From JACVRN01 sp035276685 (GTDB lineage Bacteria > Acidobacteriota > Blastocatellia > Pyrinomonadales > Pyrinomonadaceae), in NCBI GenBank assembly GCA_035276685.1, contig DATELK010000201.1, positions 11,321-75,320 on the forward strand: DNA of 64,000 bases, written 5' to 3'. The notes under the pieces are model-generated. The model did not search any database. It was not told the DNA's origin and saw nothing but the letters and a program-made list of their open reading frames with translations. How positions within the stretch are numbered: position 1 is the stretch's first letter; each line of letters opens with the position of its first letter. Positions 46,151-54,638 of the stretch are shown one piece after another. The position numbers and the translations under genes are program-made.

Positions 46151-47530
46151 TTAGAAAAGCTCTTCCAGGGCTTCTTCCACGGAGCGCACCCCTACGACGC
46201 GAAGGCCCAGTAGGCGTTCGAGCCCCGAGGTGTTTGAGGCGGGCATGATGATTTTCTTGAAGCCCAAGGATTGGGCCTCGCGCGCGCGCGTCTGAGCTTG
46301 GAGCGCGCCGCGCACTTCGCCCGTCAACCCGACTTCGCCGAAGACGGCCGTGTGCGAATCAATCGGAAGATTCCTGAAGCTCGAAGCGATGGCCGCGACG
46401 ACGCCTAAGTCCGCAGCGGGCTCGTCGACTTCGAGGCCGCCCGCTATGTTGACGAACACGTCGTCCCCCATCAGGTGAAACCCCAGCCGCTTTTCGAGCA
46501 TGGCAATCAGGAGCGCCAGCCGGTTGCCGTCGAACCCCTGCGCCATGCGTCTGCCCGTCCCGTACTTAGAGCCGGAGACGAGCGCCTGAACCTCAAGCAG
46601 CACGGGGCGCGTGCCTTCCATGCAGGCGGTGACGATGGAGCCGGACGCTCCAACGGGCCGCTCGGCCAGAAAGACCTCGGAAGGATTGGCGACGGCGACG
46701 AGGCCCGTGCCGGTCATCTCGAAGACGCCGACTTCGTTGGCAGCGCCGAAGCGGTTCTTGGTGGCGCGCACTATGCGATGATTGTGATGGCGCTCGCCCT
46801 CGAAGTAGAGCACCGTGTCAACTATGTGCTCAAGCGCTTTGGGGCCTGCGATGGAGCCTTCCTTTGTGACGTGGCCAATGAGAAAGACGGGGATGCCGCG
46901 ATTCTTGGCTAGCAGGAGGAACTGTCCGGCCACTTCCCTGACCTGCGAGACAGAGCCGGGCGCACTCTCTATGTTGCCGGAGAAGACGGTCTGAATCGAA
47001 TCGACTATAACAGCGCCGGGCGTCATGCGCTCTATCTCGTGAAAGATATTTTCCAGATTTGTCTCGGGCAGAAGGTAAAGGTTCTCGGCTTGCACGCCAA
47101 GTCGCTCGCCCCTGAGCTTTATCTGTCGCTCGCTCTCTTCGCCAGAGATGTAAAGTACAGTGGTGCCGCCCGCGCTCAGTTTGTCGGCGGCCTGAAGGAG
47201 CAGCGTGGATTTGCCTATGCCGGGGTCGCCGCCTATGAGTATGAGCGAGCCGGGCACTATGCCGCCGCCCAAGACTCTGTCGAACTCTTCTATGCCCGAA
47301 GGGACGCGCGTGTCGTCCTGCGATTCTATGGCGGTGTAGGCCACTGGCTCCACCTCGCGCAGGCGGAAGCCGCCGCCCCCGGCGCGTGCGCCATCTTTTT
47401 TAGCAGCCGCGCGGGCCCTCTCTTCCACGAAAGAATTCCACTCGCCGCAGTCCGGACATTTCCCGAGCCACTTGCGCGATTGATTCCCGCACTTCTGGCA
47501 AACGTAAACAGTCGCTGATGCTTTAGCCAC
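46151..47530 (-). CDS. radA: DNA repair protein RadA
   Basis: A 459-residue RecA-related helicase that promotes branch migration. The N-terminal zinc finger has CQKCGNQ and CPDCGEW. Walker A is GGDPGIGKSTLL; the RadA-specific KNRFGAANEVG follows near 253; and the C-terminal Lon-like domain contains DVFVNIAGGLEVDEPAADL. Length is normal. Confidence 0.96.
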   Translation of the reverse strand: MAKASATVYVCQKCGNQSRKWLGKCPDCGEWNSFVEERARAAAKKDGARAGGGGFRLREVEPVAYTAIESQDDTRVPSGIEEFDRVLGGGIVPGSLILIGGDPGIGKSTLLLQAADKLSAGGTTVLYISGEESERQIKLRGERLGVQAENLYLLPETNLENIFHEIERMTPGAVIVDSIQTVFSGNIESAPGSVSQVREVAGQFLLLAKNRGIPVFLIGHVTKEGSIAGPKALEHIVDTVLYFEGERHHNHRIVRATKNRFGAANEVGVFEMTGTGLVAVANPSEVFLAERPVGASGSIVTACMEGTRPVLLEVQALVSGSKYGTGRRMAQGFDGNRLALLIAMLEKRLGFHLMGDDVFVNIAGGLEVDEPAADLGVVAAIASSFRNLPIDSHTAVFGEVGLTGEVRGALQAQTRAREAQSLGFKKIIMPASNTSGLERLLGLRVVGVRSVEEALEELF

Positions 47531-47616
47531 TTATCCTAAATTCCTTTATCTGATAATAAATTTGGTAGTTAATTTTAGATGCTCCAGCAGTCAAAAATGC
47601 TCCTTATTTGAGAAGG

Positions 47617-47703
47617 AAATTAACAGGGATGGACAGGATGAACAGGATAAAGAAGAAATAGCTTCTCTTTTATCCTGTCTATCCTGTCCATCCCTGTTAA
47701 TTT
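47617..47703. repeat. Inverted repeat H with 9-bp word arms
   Basis: The arms carry 9-bp words AACAGGGAT, GGACAGGAT, GAACAGGAT (left) and near-exact complements on the right. The apex has ATAAAGA, then GCTTCTCTTTTAT, similar to the core of the 7-bp family. The right arm reaches the TAA stop of the ArsC-like gene. Confidence 0.92.
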
Positions 47704-48059
47704 TAGTCCAAAAGCGTCTTGATATTTTCGACAGGGCGGCCGAGGACGGCGCGGTTTCCTCGCTCGACTATGGGGCGCTGAATCAGGTCGGGGTGCTCTA
47801 TCATGAGAGCGATTAATTCATCGTCCGGCACGTCGCGCTTGCCAAGCTCAAGCTCCTTGTAGACGGCTTCGCTCGTGCGAAGAATATCTCGCGGGCCGGC
47901 GTTCATCTTCTTCAGAAGCTCGCGCAGCCTCTTTTCCGTCAGTGGCTTTATGTAGTAGTTGACCTTCTCAAACTCTACGCCGCTCTCACGGAGCAGCCTG
48001 TCCGTCTCGCGACACTTCGTTCAAGTAGGCTTTTCGTAAACGGTGATTTTGTCTTCCAT
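47703..48059 (-). CDS. ArsC/Spx-family thioredoxin-fold protein, probable selenoprotein (in-frame UGA)
   Basis: Read from the ATG at 48059 (GAGG 8-11 nt upstream) to TAA at 47703, the frame gives 118 residues if the single TGA at 48021-48023 is read through. That TGA is codon 13 and falls exactly on the first cysteine of the family's CXXC: MEDKITVYEKPT-U-TKCRETD. The rest is intact ArsC/Spx type, with YIKPLTEKRLRELL, DILRTSEAVYKE and RPIVERGNRAVLGRP, the conserved Arg-containing active-site end. A SECIS-like hairpin follows the UGA. Selenium-containing ArsC-like proteins have, as I recall, been reported from marine metagenomes. A nonsense mutation is the alternative. The gene lies 18 nt downstream of gdhA. 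Probably a thiol/selenol reductase; the substrate is unknown. Confidence 0.8.
47981..48011 (-). other. SECIS-like hairpin after the in-frame UGA
   Basis: On the minus strand, ACGGA (48001-48005) pairs with TCCGT (47988-47992) around an 8-nt loop CAGGCTGC. A GAG/GAGA internal loop and a lower CGC/GCG stem extend it. The apical loop starts 21 nt after the UGA and carries GG near its 5' side, within the limits described for bacterial SECIS elements. The stem is short, so the call is tentative. Confidence 0.55.
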
Positions 48060-48077
48060 CTCATCCTCGCAGAGGCT

Positions 48078-49349
48078 CTAGGGAAAGATGCCGCGCACGC
48101 GCGTCGCCTCGGCCACACGCGCCACGGCCAGAATGTAAGCGCCCATACGCATGTCCGTGTGGTAACGCATGGCCGTCTCGTGCACGGAGCGAAAGGCCGT
48201 GCGCATGGTCTGCTCAAGCGTCTCGTTGATTTGATTCTCGGTCCAGAAATATGAGTAGAGGTCTTGCACCCATTCGTAGTAGCTGACGGTGACGCCGCCC
48301 GCGTTGGCCAGAATGTCCGGCACGAGAAAGACTCCCTGGTCTGCCAGCACTCGGTCTGCGCCCGGAGTCGTGGGCCCGTTGGCAAGCTCCGCGATGATGC
48401 TCGCCTTCACGTTGTCCACGTTCGCCAGAGTGATGCTGTTCTCAAGCGCGGACGGCAGCAGAATGTCGCACTCGACTTCAAGCACGGCATCGCACGGAAT
48501 CTCTTTAGCGTTCGGCAGCCCGCGCAGGGTGCTCGTCTCCTTCTTATGCCGCAGCGCGGCCTCCACGTCCAGACCGCTCTCGGCATAGACGCCTACACGA
48601 GAGTCGCACGCGGCCACTACGCGAGCGCCGTCTGCGGCGACCAGCCGCGCTATGTTAGCGCCCGCGTTCCCGAAGCCGTGAACCGCCACGCGCGCTCCCC
48701 TAAGGCTTATGCCCTTGACGCGGCAAGCCTCGCGAAGGGTGTAGAGACAGCCGCGCGCGGTAGCCTCGTGCCGCCCCTGCGAGCCGCCCAAGGAGATGGG
48801 CTTGCCCGTCACCACGCCAAGCTCTGTCTGCCCTCGCACCATTGAGATGGTGTCCATAATCCACGCCATAGTCTGCTCGTCCGTGTAAACGTCCGGCGCG
48901 GGGATGTCTCTGTCAGGGCCTATGATGGGCGCAATCTCGAAGGCGTAGCGGCGCGTCAGCCTTTCCAGCTCGTTCATCGAAAGGCCCTTGGGGTCGCAGA
49001 CGACTCCGCCCTTGCCTCCGCCGTAAGGGATGCCGACCGTGGCGCACTTCCATGTCATCCACGCCGCGAGCGCCTTGACTTCATCCAGCGTGACGTTCGG
49101 GTGATAGCGTATGCCGCCCTTCGCCGGGCCGCGCGCAATGTTGTGCTGCACGCGGTAGCCCTCGAAGACCTGTATGTCGCCGCCGTCCATCTTGACGGGG
49201 ATGGAGACGATTAGCTGCCGCTTGGAGTTCCTCAACACCTGGCGCATGGAAGCGTCCAGCTCAAGGTACTCTGCCGCGAGGTCGAACTGCTGCTTGGCTA
49301 TCTCGAAAGGATTTAGCTCTTCTGCGGGAGAGCTAACAGGCGTGGTCAT
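48078..49349 (-). CDS. gdhA: Glutamate dehydrogenase
   Basis: A 423-residue Glu/Leu/Phe/Val dehydrogenase interconverting glutamate and 2-oxoglutarate. The substrate region is PAKGGIRYHPNV with KALAAWMTWKCA and the catalytic Lys in PYGGGKGGV. The Rossmann part has VHGFGNAGANIARL. NAD or NADP preference is not clear by eye; the clostridial/acidobacterial type is often NAD-linked. It heads a short operon with the ArsC-like gene. Confidence 0.95.
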   Translation of the reverse strand: MTTPVSSPAEELNPFEIAKQQFDLAAEYLELDASMRQVLRNSKRQLIVSIPVKMDGGDIQVFEGYRVQHNIARGPAKGGIRYHPNVTLDEVKALAAWMTWKCATVGIPYGGGKGGVVCDPKGLSMNELERLTRRYAFEIAPIIGPDRDIPAPDVYTDEQTMAWIMDTISMVRGQTELGVVTGKPISLGGSQGRHEATARGCLYTLREACRVKGISLRGARVAVHGFGNAGANIARLVAADGARVVAACDSRVGVYAESGLDVEAALRHKKETSTLRGLPNAKEIPCDAVLEVECDILLPSALENSITLANVDNVKASIIAELANGPTTPGADRVLADQGVFLVPDILANAGGVTVSYYEWVQDLYSYFWTENQINETLEQTMRTAFRSVHETAMRYHTDMRMGAYILAVARVAEATRVRGIFP

Positions 49350-49391
49350 GGCATCTCTGTCCTCTCGCTACGTGATATTCAAAACGGATTC

Positions 49392-49480
49392 TAACAGGGA
49401 TGGACAGGATAGACAGGATAAAGAATGAAATGATTGCTTCTTTTTCTTTATCCTGACAATCGCTGTCCATCCCTGTTAAT
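49392..49480. repeat. Inverted repeat I with 9-bp word arms
   Basis: The left arm is AACAGGGAT, GGACAGGAT, AGACAGGAT, AAAGAA; the right arm is a slightly decayed complement. The same word family as copy H, 1.8 kb away. It lies 14 nt past the stop of the ferritin-like gene and 42 nt before gdhA. Confidence 0.9.
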
Positions 49481-49494
49481 TTCTTTCTTCTGTT

Positions 49495-49806
49495 CTAATC
49501 TTCTTCGGCCTGCTTCTCGACTTCGACTATATCGTCCTTGGTGAAAAGGTAAGTTCGCATGTGCTTGTCGAAGACCGGGTTGATGCGGCGCAGGTATTCG
49601 AGCCCCATCATGGCGTGCTCTATCTCTTCGTCCCGGTTGTGCTCAAGTATGCGACGCAGCTGGTCGTCGCGCGTGGCCTGTGCGCGCTGATTATACCAGT
49701 CCACGGCCTCCAGCTCTTCCTGAACCGACTTGACGGCGCGCGAAAAATTGAGCGCCTCCTCGCTCATCTCATCGTAGTTCTCGTGCCACTCGGAGCTTGT
49801 CGCCAC
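49495..49806 (-). CDS. Encapsulated-ferritin-like protein without a cargo tail
   Basis: A 103-residue two-helix protein starting at GTG (GGAGGA about 9 nt upstream). EELEAVDWYNQRAQ, ILEHNRDEEIEHA and LRTYLF-type sequence (MRTYLFTKDDI) match the EncFtn family of Rhodospirillum rubrum, where the Glu residues and the His of EEIEH form the ferroxidase site at a dimer interface. In that family a C-terminal peptide usually directs the protein into an encapsulin shell. Here the protein ends in KQAEED with no such tail, and no encapsulin gene is in the window. It is likely an iron-oxidising protein with a free-standing role, or the shell gene is elsewhere. Confidence 0.87.
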   Translation of the reverse strand: MATSSEWHENYDEMSEEALNFSRAVKSVQEELEAVDWYNQRAQATRDDQLRRILEHNRDEEIEHAMMGLEYLRRINPVFDKHMRTYLFTKDDIVEVEKQAEED

Positions 49807-50025
49807 AGTCTTTATCCTCCACGCAGTTTATTCATCCAACACGGACGCGCCCAATCCTACATGATGAAGGAAAAAGTAAAAAGAGAAAGTTAGCGAAGGC
49901 TCCGCGCGGTCGCTTTTTTTTGGAACAAGACCGGGGGCGGCGTTGTCTAAGAGTAATGAGCTTGAGGGAAAGCTCCCCTTTGACCCAGAGACGCGTGGCA
50001 CCGGCTGAAAAGGGAGAGAACGAAA

Positions 50026-50850
50026 ATGTTTTCGCATCTGGTCGAATCAGACCATCACACGGGAGAGCTAAAACGACGGGGAACCTTTTTTATAGTCACG
50101 ATGGCTGCTTACGCGCTCGTGCTCATGCTGATGAGCGTCGCAGGCGTTTACGCTTACGAGGCGCACATAGACGACCAGCAGCTTGAGCTGGTGGCCCTTG
50201 TCCCGCCCGACACGGAAGAACCCAAACCGCCCACAGAACCCAACACGCCCAGGCCGCCTTCACCCGCGCCGCCCGCCAACAACGGAGGCTCGCGCAATGC
50301 CGGAGGCCCGCCGCAGCCTCTACCATCCAACACCTCTTCAGACCCGACGAAGACCTCCGGGCCGCCTCAGGTCTCTACAAGCCAGTTGCCGCCCACCGTC
50401 CCTGACGGCGGCAACAACAGGGCTATGGGCATAGGCCCCGGCACGTACAATCCCATAGGCGACGGAACCGAATCCTCTTCCAACGGCAAAGGCAACCCTA
50501 ACGGAAAGCCCCTGACGGAAGAGCCTCCGCCGCTTGTGAAGAAATCCGAGCCGCCGCCCAAGCAGCGCATAGCATACATAGGGCCCGTCAACAGCCGCGC
50601 GCTGCAACTGCCTCAGCCTTCTTATCCGGCTGTAGCCAAAGTCGCGGGCATACAGGGCGCGGTCAACGTCGAGATACTGATTGACGAGCAGGGACGAGTG
50701 ATTTCAGCGCACGCCACGAGCGGCCACGTCTTCCTCAGGGCTGAGTCAGAGAAGGCTGCCATGCGCGCACGCTTCTCGCCCACGCTTCTGCAAGACCAGC
50801 CCGTCAAAGCGAAAGGAGTGATTACTTTCAACTTCATCCTGAATAAGTAA
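50026..50850 (+). CDS. TonB-family protein with N-terminal anchor and Pro-rich spacer
   Basis: A 274-residue protein of classic TonB layout. A cytoplasmic N-terminus of about 22 residues is followed by one transmembrane helix (TFFIVTMAAYALVLMLMSVA). A Pro/Gly/Asn/Ser-rich spacer spans about residues 55-180. The TonB C-terminal domain (QPSYPAVAKVAGIQGAVNVEILID, then KGVITFNFILNK) follows. It probably spans the periplasm and transduces energy or acts as a scaffold. GGGAGAG lies about 8 nt before the ATG. The 219-nt gap upstream has no other gene. No exbBD is nearby. Confidence 0.9.
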   Translation: MFSHLVESDHHTGELKRRGTFFIVTMAAYALVLMLMSVAGVYAYEAHIDDQQLELVALVPPDTEEPKPPTEPNTPRPPSPAPPANNGGSRNAGGPPQPLPSNTSSDPTKTSGPPQVSTSQLPPTVPDGGNNRAMGIGPGTYNPIGDGTESSSNGKGNPNGKPLTEEPPPLVKKSEPPPKQRIAYIGPVNSRALQLPQPSYPAVAKVAGIQGAVNVEILIDEQGRVISAHATSGHVFLRAESEKAAMRARFSPTLLQDQPVKAKGVITFNFILNK

Positions 50851-50945
50851 CAGGTCGGAACCGCCTGCGGTAGCGGGCGGGTATTAGTTAGAGTAGATTC
50901 ATGCTTAACTAATACCCGCCCGCTACCGCAGGCGGTACTGACCTG
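50851..50945. repeat. Long GC-rich inverted repeat between convergent genes
   Basis: Two 40-bp arms with two mismatches (50851-50890 and 50906-50945) surround a 15-nt loop. The arm contains CCGCCTGCGGTAGCGGGCGG, itself nearly self-complementary. It begins right at the TonB-gene stop and ends 6 nt before the alr stop, so it can act on both transcripts. It lacks the 7-bp word structure and a terminal T-run. Confidence 0.9.
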
Positions 50946-50951
50946 TGTTCA

Positions 50952-52133
50952 TTACGCAGGCATGTAGAAGCGTGGGACGCGGGTGCTGATGCCGCAGGTG
51001 ATTTCGTAGGACAGAGTGCCAGCGGTTCCGGCTATGTCTTCCGCCGGAACTATCAGCTCATTCTCTTCACCAAAGAGCGTGACCCTGTCGTTGAGCCTCA
51101 CGTTGGGGATGTCCGTTACGTCTATGAGCGTCAAGTCCATAGAGATGCGGCCCACGACCGAAGCGTACCGGCCGCGCACAATCACACGCCCGCGATTGGA
51201 GAGGGCGCGCGGGTAGCCGTCGTTATAGCCTATGGGAAGCGTCGCCACCTGCGTGTCGCGCGAAGCCTCGAACGTGCAGCCGTAGCCCAGTGTCTCGCCC
51301 CGCTTCACCCACTTCAAAAGCATCACGCGCGAATGAAGCGACATGACGGGCCTGAGCCGCAGCGGCTCGTCCAGAGGCGGCAGTATGTCGCGCCACAATC
51401 CGTAAAGCACGCCGCCCGGCCTGACCATGTTGCCCCACGACTGAGGATACGCGGACGTGGCGGCAGAGTTGGCGCAGTCTTCATAAGTAGGATTCAGGCC
51501 GCGCTCGCGCAGCACGCCCACCGCATCGCGAAAGCGCGCAAGCTGCTCTTCGGTGAAGCACTTCTGCTGCGGGTCGTCCGCCGAGGCAAAGTGCGTCATG
51601 ACTCCGTCAATGCGTACGTTCCTGTAATCGCGTATGGCCTCTAAGAACTCCACGACCCGGTCGTGGCGCACGCCGAGGCGTCCCATCCCCGTATCAATCT
51701 TAAGATGCGCGTCCGCCACTCGTCCCGCGTCACGCGCGGCGCGGTCGAGCGCTTCTATCATGTCCGCGCGGTAGACTACAGGCACAAGGTTATGGCGCAG
51801 GCAAGCCTGCTCCTGCCCGGCCCAGAAGCCGCCGAGGCAGAGTATAGGCTCGCGTATGCCTGCCTCTCTCAGCTCTATGGCCTCTTCCGGCAGCGCCACG
51901 CCGAACCACTCCGCGCCCTCTCTGGACAGGACGCGCGCACACTCCACGGCCCCGTGCCCGTAGGCATCGGCCTTGACGACGGCCATGATTTTCACATTGG
52001 AGTTAACGCGGCTGCGTACGGCGTGAAAGTTTTCCGCGAGCGCCTGAAGATTTATCTCTGCCCAGGTGGGTCGGCTGGCGAAGGGCTCCACGTCGCCCGC
52101 GACCTTTACCTCTTCTCTGTTCTCATCCGGCAT
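50952..52133 (-). CDS. alr: Alanine racemase
   Basis: It makes D-alanine for peptidoglycan. A 393-residue fold-III PLP enzyme: the PLP Lys is in VVKADAYGHGA, HLKIDTGMGRLG follows, the catalytic Tyr is in ETLGYGCTFEA, and GRISMDLTLIDVT is near the C-terminus. Start MPDENREEV. It lies 56 nt after kimA on the same strand. Confidence 0.95.
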   Translation of the reverse strand: MPDENREEVKVAGDVEPFASRPTWAEINLQALAENFHAVRSRVNSNVKIMAVVKADAYGHGAVECARVLSREGAEWFGVALPEEAIELREAGIREPILCLGGFWAGQEQACLRHNLVPVVYRADMIEALDRAARDAGRVADAHLKIDTGMGRLGVRHDRVVEFLEAIRDYRNVRIDGVMTHFASADDPQQKCFTEEQLARFRDAVGVLRERGLNPTYEDCANSAATSAYPQSWGNMVRPGGVLYGLWRDILPPLDEPLRLRPVMSLHSRVMLLKWVKRGETLGYGCTFEASRDTQVATLPIGYNDGYPRALSNRGRVIVRGRYASVVGRISMDLTLIDVTDIPNVRLNDRVTLFGEENELIVPAEDIAGTAGTLSYEITCGISTRVPRFYMPA

Positions 52134-52189
52134 GAACCATTATTGACAACTTGGAGACTTAATTACAAGACTCGAAGCCTTCGCGGTTG

Positions 52190-54121
52190 CTAACGCTTGA
52201 GATGAAACGGAACGCTCGTGACTATCACGCCGCTCCTGAAGAGCAGCGAGCCCTTCAGCATGAGCGAGCTTTGATTATGCAGAAGCTGCTGCCACCACCT
52301 TGCCGGAACGAACTCCGGAAGAACAACCGTCACAAAATCGCTGCCGTGACTGCGCTTCAGCCGGTTGATGTAGCGCAGGAGCGGGCGCGTCAGCGAGCGA
52401 TAGGGCGAGGGCAGCACGACCAGCTCAATCCCTTCGCCCCAGCGCTCCCACTTCTCTCGAAGCCTCCGTGTAGCCTCCTCGTCAAACTCAACGTAAACGG
52501 CCCTGACCTCGCTCTGCGTGATGGACTTGGCGTACTCAAGCGCGTGAATAACGCCGCGATGAATGTCAGAGATGGGCACTATGACTATGTTCCTGATTTC
52601 GTGAAGCGGCTCAAGCCCTTCGGTCGAAAGCTGCCGCGCGACTCCCGCGTAGTGATTACGAATAGCGCGAAACATCAGCACCATGAGCGGGATGATAAGG
52701 ACTACAATCCACGCCCCGTGCAGGAACTTCGTCGTGATAAAGACGCAGAGAACGACGAAGGTGGCAGAAGCCCCGAGTGCGTTGACGATGATAGATTTTT
52801 TCCAGCCGGACGCGGGCGTCGCTTCTTCCTCTATCGAATCCTGAGCCTCCGTCTTCTTCGCTCTCTCGCGGTCTCGCTCCTTCAGCCAGTGCCTTATCAT
52901 GCCGGTCTGCGACAGCGTGAACGAGAGAAAGACGCCCACGGCGTAGAGCGGAATCAGGCGGCTCGTGTCGCCTCCGAAGACGGCTACAAGGAGTATGGAA
53001 AAGAGCGCGAGGATGATGATGCCGTTCGAGAAGACGAGCTTGTCGCCCAGATTGGAGAACTGCCTGGGGAGAAAACGGTCGCGCGCAAGCAAAGAGGAGA
53101 GGCGCGGGAAATCCGCGAAAGATGTGTTGGCGGCAAGCACGAGTATAAGCGCCGTCGCAATCTGCACCACGTAGTAGAACCAGCCGAAGCCTCCCGTGAA
53201 GATGAGGCGCGCAAACTGAGAGATGACAGTCTCGCTCACGCTAGGATGCACGCCGTACAGGTAGGCAATCACGCTCGTCCCTAAAAACATGGTCGTCAAA
53301 AGCCCTGCCATCACTACGAGCGTGGCGGAAGCATTGCGCGCTTCGGGCCGCTTGAAGGCGGGCACGCCGTTTGAAATCGCCTCTATACCCGTGAGAGCAG
53401 CGCAGCCGTTTGAGAACGCGCCCAGTATCAGAAAGAGCGTGATGGGCTGAAGCTGATAACCTTCCGCGACTTTCAATTCTTCAGCGTCCAGCACAGGAGC
53501 CGCGCCGCCCGCCGTCACGTAGCTTATTACCCCGTAACCTATCATGAAGAGAAAACTGATGACGAAGGCATAGGTGGGAACTGCGAAGAGCGCTCCTGAT
53601 TCCCGCACGCCGCGCAGGTTAACTATAGCTATGAGCATGATGAAGACTACACAGAGCAGCACCTTATGCTCTTCCAGCCAGTCGAAGCGCGTCCCCTGCG
53701 CCATGGAAGTTATAGCCGCCACCCCGGCCGCGATTGAGACCGAAACGGTTAAGACGTAGTCAACCAGCAGCGCGGCGGCAGCTACGAGGCCGGGCGTGGT
53801 GCCGAGGTTCTCCTTGGCAACGATGTAGGCTCCGCCGCCGGACGGATAGGCGTGTATGGTCTGCCTGTAGCTGGCCGCCACTATGATGAGCAGCACCGCT
53901 ATGCCAACGGAGATGGGCACGACGTAGCCGAAGGAGTGCGCCTGGCCGAAGGCTACGGCCGACGCGAGCACGAGCATTATCTCTTCGGTCGCATAGGCCG
54001 TCGAAGAAAGAGCGTCCGATGAGAAGACCGCGAGCGCCGTCTTTTTTGAGAGGCGTTCGTGGGCTGCCTGTTCAGTTTTAAGCGGATTGCCTACGAGCAG
54101 GCGTTTGACTGATATGGCCAT
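52190..54121 (-). CDS. kimA: KimA-type potassium importer (APC superfamily)
   Basis: A 643-residue protein with about twelve helices in the first 470 residues and a soluble C-terminal domain. The N-terminus VKRLLVGNPLKTEQA, then LSSDALSSTAYATEEI, ASYRQTIHAYPSGGGAYIVAKENLG and VDYVLTVSVSIAAGVAAI, closely match my memory of Bacillus KimA (YdaO), a high-affinity K+/H+ symporter. Amino-acid permease is the older generic annotation. In Bacillus, c-di-AMP binds the C-terminal domain and a c-di-AMP riboswitch controls the gene; I see no such riboswitch here. It lies downstream of kdpDE, a K+-sensing two-component system. Confidence 0.88.
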   Translation of the reverse strand: MAISVKRLLVGNPLKTEQAAHERLSKKTALAVFSSDALSSTAYATEEIMLVLASAVAFGQAHSFGYVVPISVGIAVLLIIVAASYRQTIHAYPSGGGAYIVAKENLGTTPGLVAAAALLVDYVLTVSVSIAAGVAAITSMAQGTRFDWLEEHKVLLCVVFIMLIAIVNLRGVRESGALFAVPTYAFVISFLFMIGYGVISYVTAGGAAPVLDAEELKVAEGYQLQPITLFLILGAFSNGCAALTGIEAISNGVPAFKRPEARNASATLVVMAGLLTTMFLGTSVIAYLYGVHPSVSETVISQFARLIFTGGFGWFYYVVQIATALILVLAANTSFADFPRLSSLLARDRFLPRQFSNLGDKLVFSNGIIILALFSILLVAVFGGDTSRLIPLYAVGVFLSFTLSQTGMIRHWLKERDRERAKKTEAQDSIEEEATPASGWKKSIIVNALGASATFVVLCVFITTKFLHGAWIVVLIIPLMVLMFRAIRNHYAGVARQLSTEGLEPLHEIRNIVIVPISDIHRGVIHALEYAKSITQSEVRAVYVEFDEEATRRLREKWERWGEGIELVVLPSPYRSLTRPLLRYINRLKRSHGSDFVTVVLPEFVPARWWQQLLHNQSSLMLKGSLLFRSGVIVTSVPFHLKR

Positions 54122-54183
54122 ACTCTCTTTCGCGGCTCTTTCGTGCAGGGACTCCGGTCAACAGAGCTTCTTCGGATGGCCTC

Positions 54184-54549
54184 TCATTTTCCGGGAGGGA
54201 GTTTCGGATGAACGCTCAACTGGCAGACGTAGTGCGCGCTCTTCTCCCTCGTGGGCGAAGTAAGCGCGGGCGGCCTCTGCTCCAACAGGTCAAGACAATA
54301 CGCGCCTAGCACGAGTAGAGGCAGAGAGAGCGCGAAGCAGGCCACCTCTATCATGTTCAGGGACGCGCCCAGCCTGCCCTGCTGGACGTAATGCACCACG
54401 GCCCACAGCAGCCCGCCAGCGATAATGGAGAGCAGGCCGCACGAGAGCCCCAGCAGCGCGCACAGCGATTGCCACTCGCACCAGTTCTTACTGATGAGAA
54501 GATATATTCTTCTAAAGAACAGCTCGCCCGAATCATCTTCGACAAACAT
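54184..54549 (-). CDS. Small membrane protein between kdpE and kimA
   Basis: A 121-residue protein with two hydrophobic segments (about residues 30-55 and 66-86) and a polar tail. AAGG precedes the ATG. I do not recognise the family. It is on the same strand as kimA, 62 nt upstream, so it could be a regulator or small subunit of the importer. A putative KdpE box ends only 26 nt before this start, which is tight for a promoter, so the start or the gene itself may be wrong. Confidence 0.55.
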   Translation of the reverse strand: MFVEDDSGELFFRRIYLLISKNWCEWQSLCALLGLSCGLLSIIAGGLLWAVVHYVQQGRLGASLNMIEVACFALSLPLLVLGAYCLDLLEQRPPALTSPTREKSAHYVCQLSVHPKLPPGK

Positions 54550-54575
54550 GCCTTCATGCTACAGCCGCTCGCATA

Positions 54576-54614
54576 AGGATGGCGTAAAGGGTTTATAAAA
54601 AGTTTGTAAAGACG
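54576..54614 (-). promoter_or_regulatory. Candidate KdpE box upstream of the kimA unit
   Basis: Plus-strand text AGGATGGCGTAAA, then GTTTATAAAAAG, then TTTGTAAAGACG recurs almost unchanged upstream of kdpD. Read on the minus strand it has spaced TTTACA, TTTATA and TTTACG units, as expected for an OmpR-type regulator. It lies between kdpE and the small membrane gene. Confidence 0.6.
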
Positions 54615-54638
54615 GAAAGGATGAGAAGACGGCGGGCT

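Noticed and set aside
47703..47906. A stand-alone 67-residue gene
   Set aside because: It is only the part of the ArsC-like frame after an internal Met; the full frame begins at 48059 and crosses one UGA.
47617..49480. The two 9-bp-word repeats as a CRISPR array
   Set aside because: They are two isolated palindromes 1.8 kb apart with genes between them; there are no regularly spaced repeats and unique spacers, and no cas genes.
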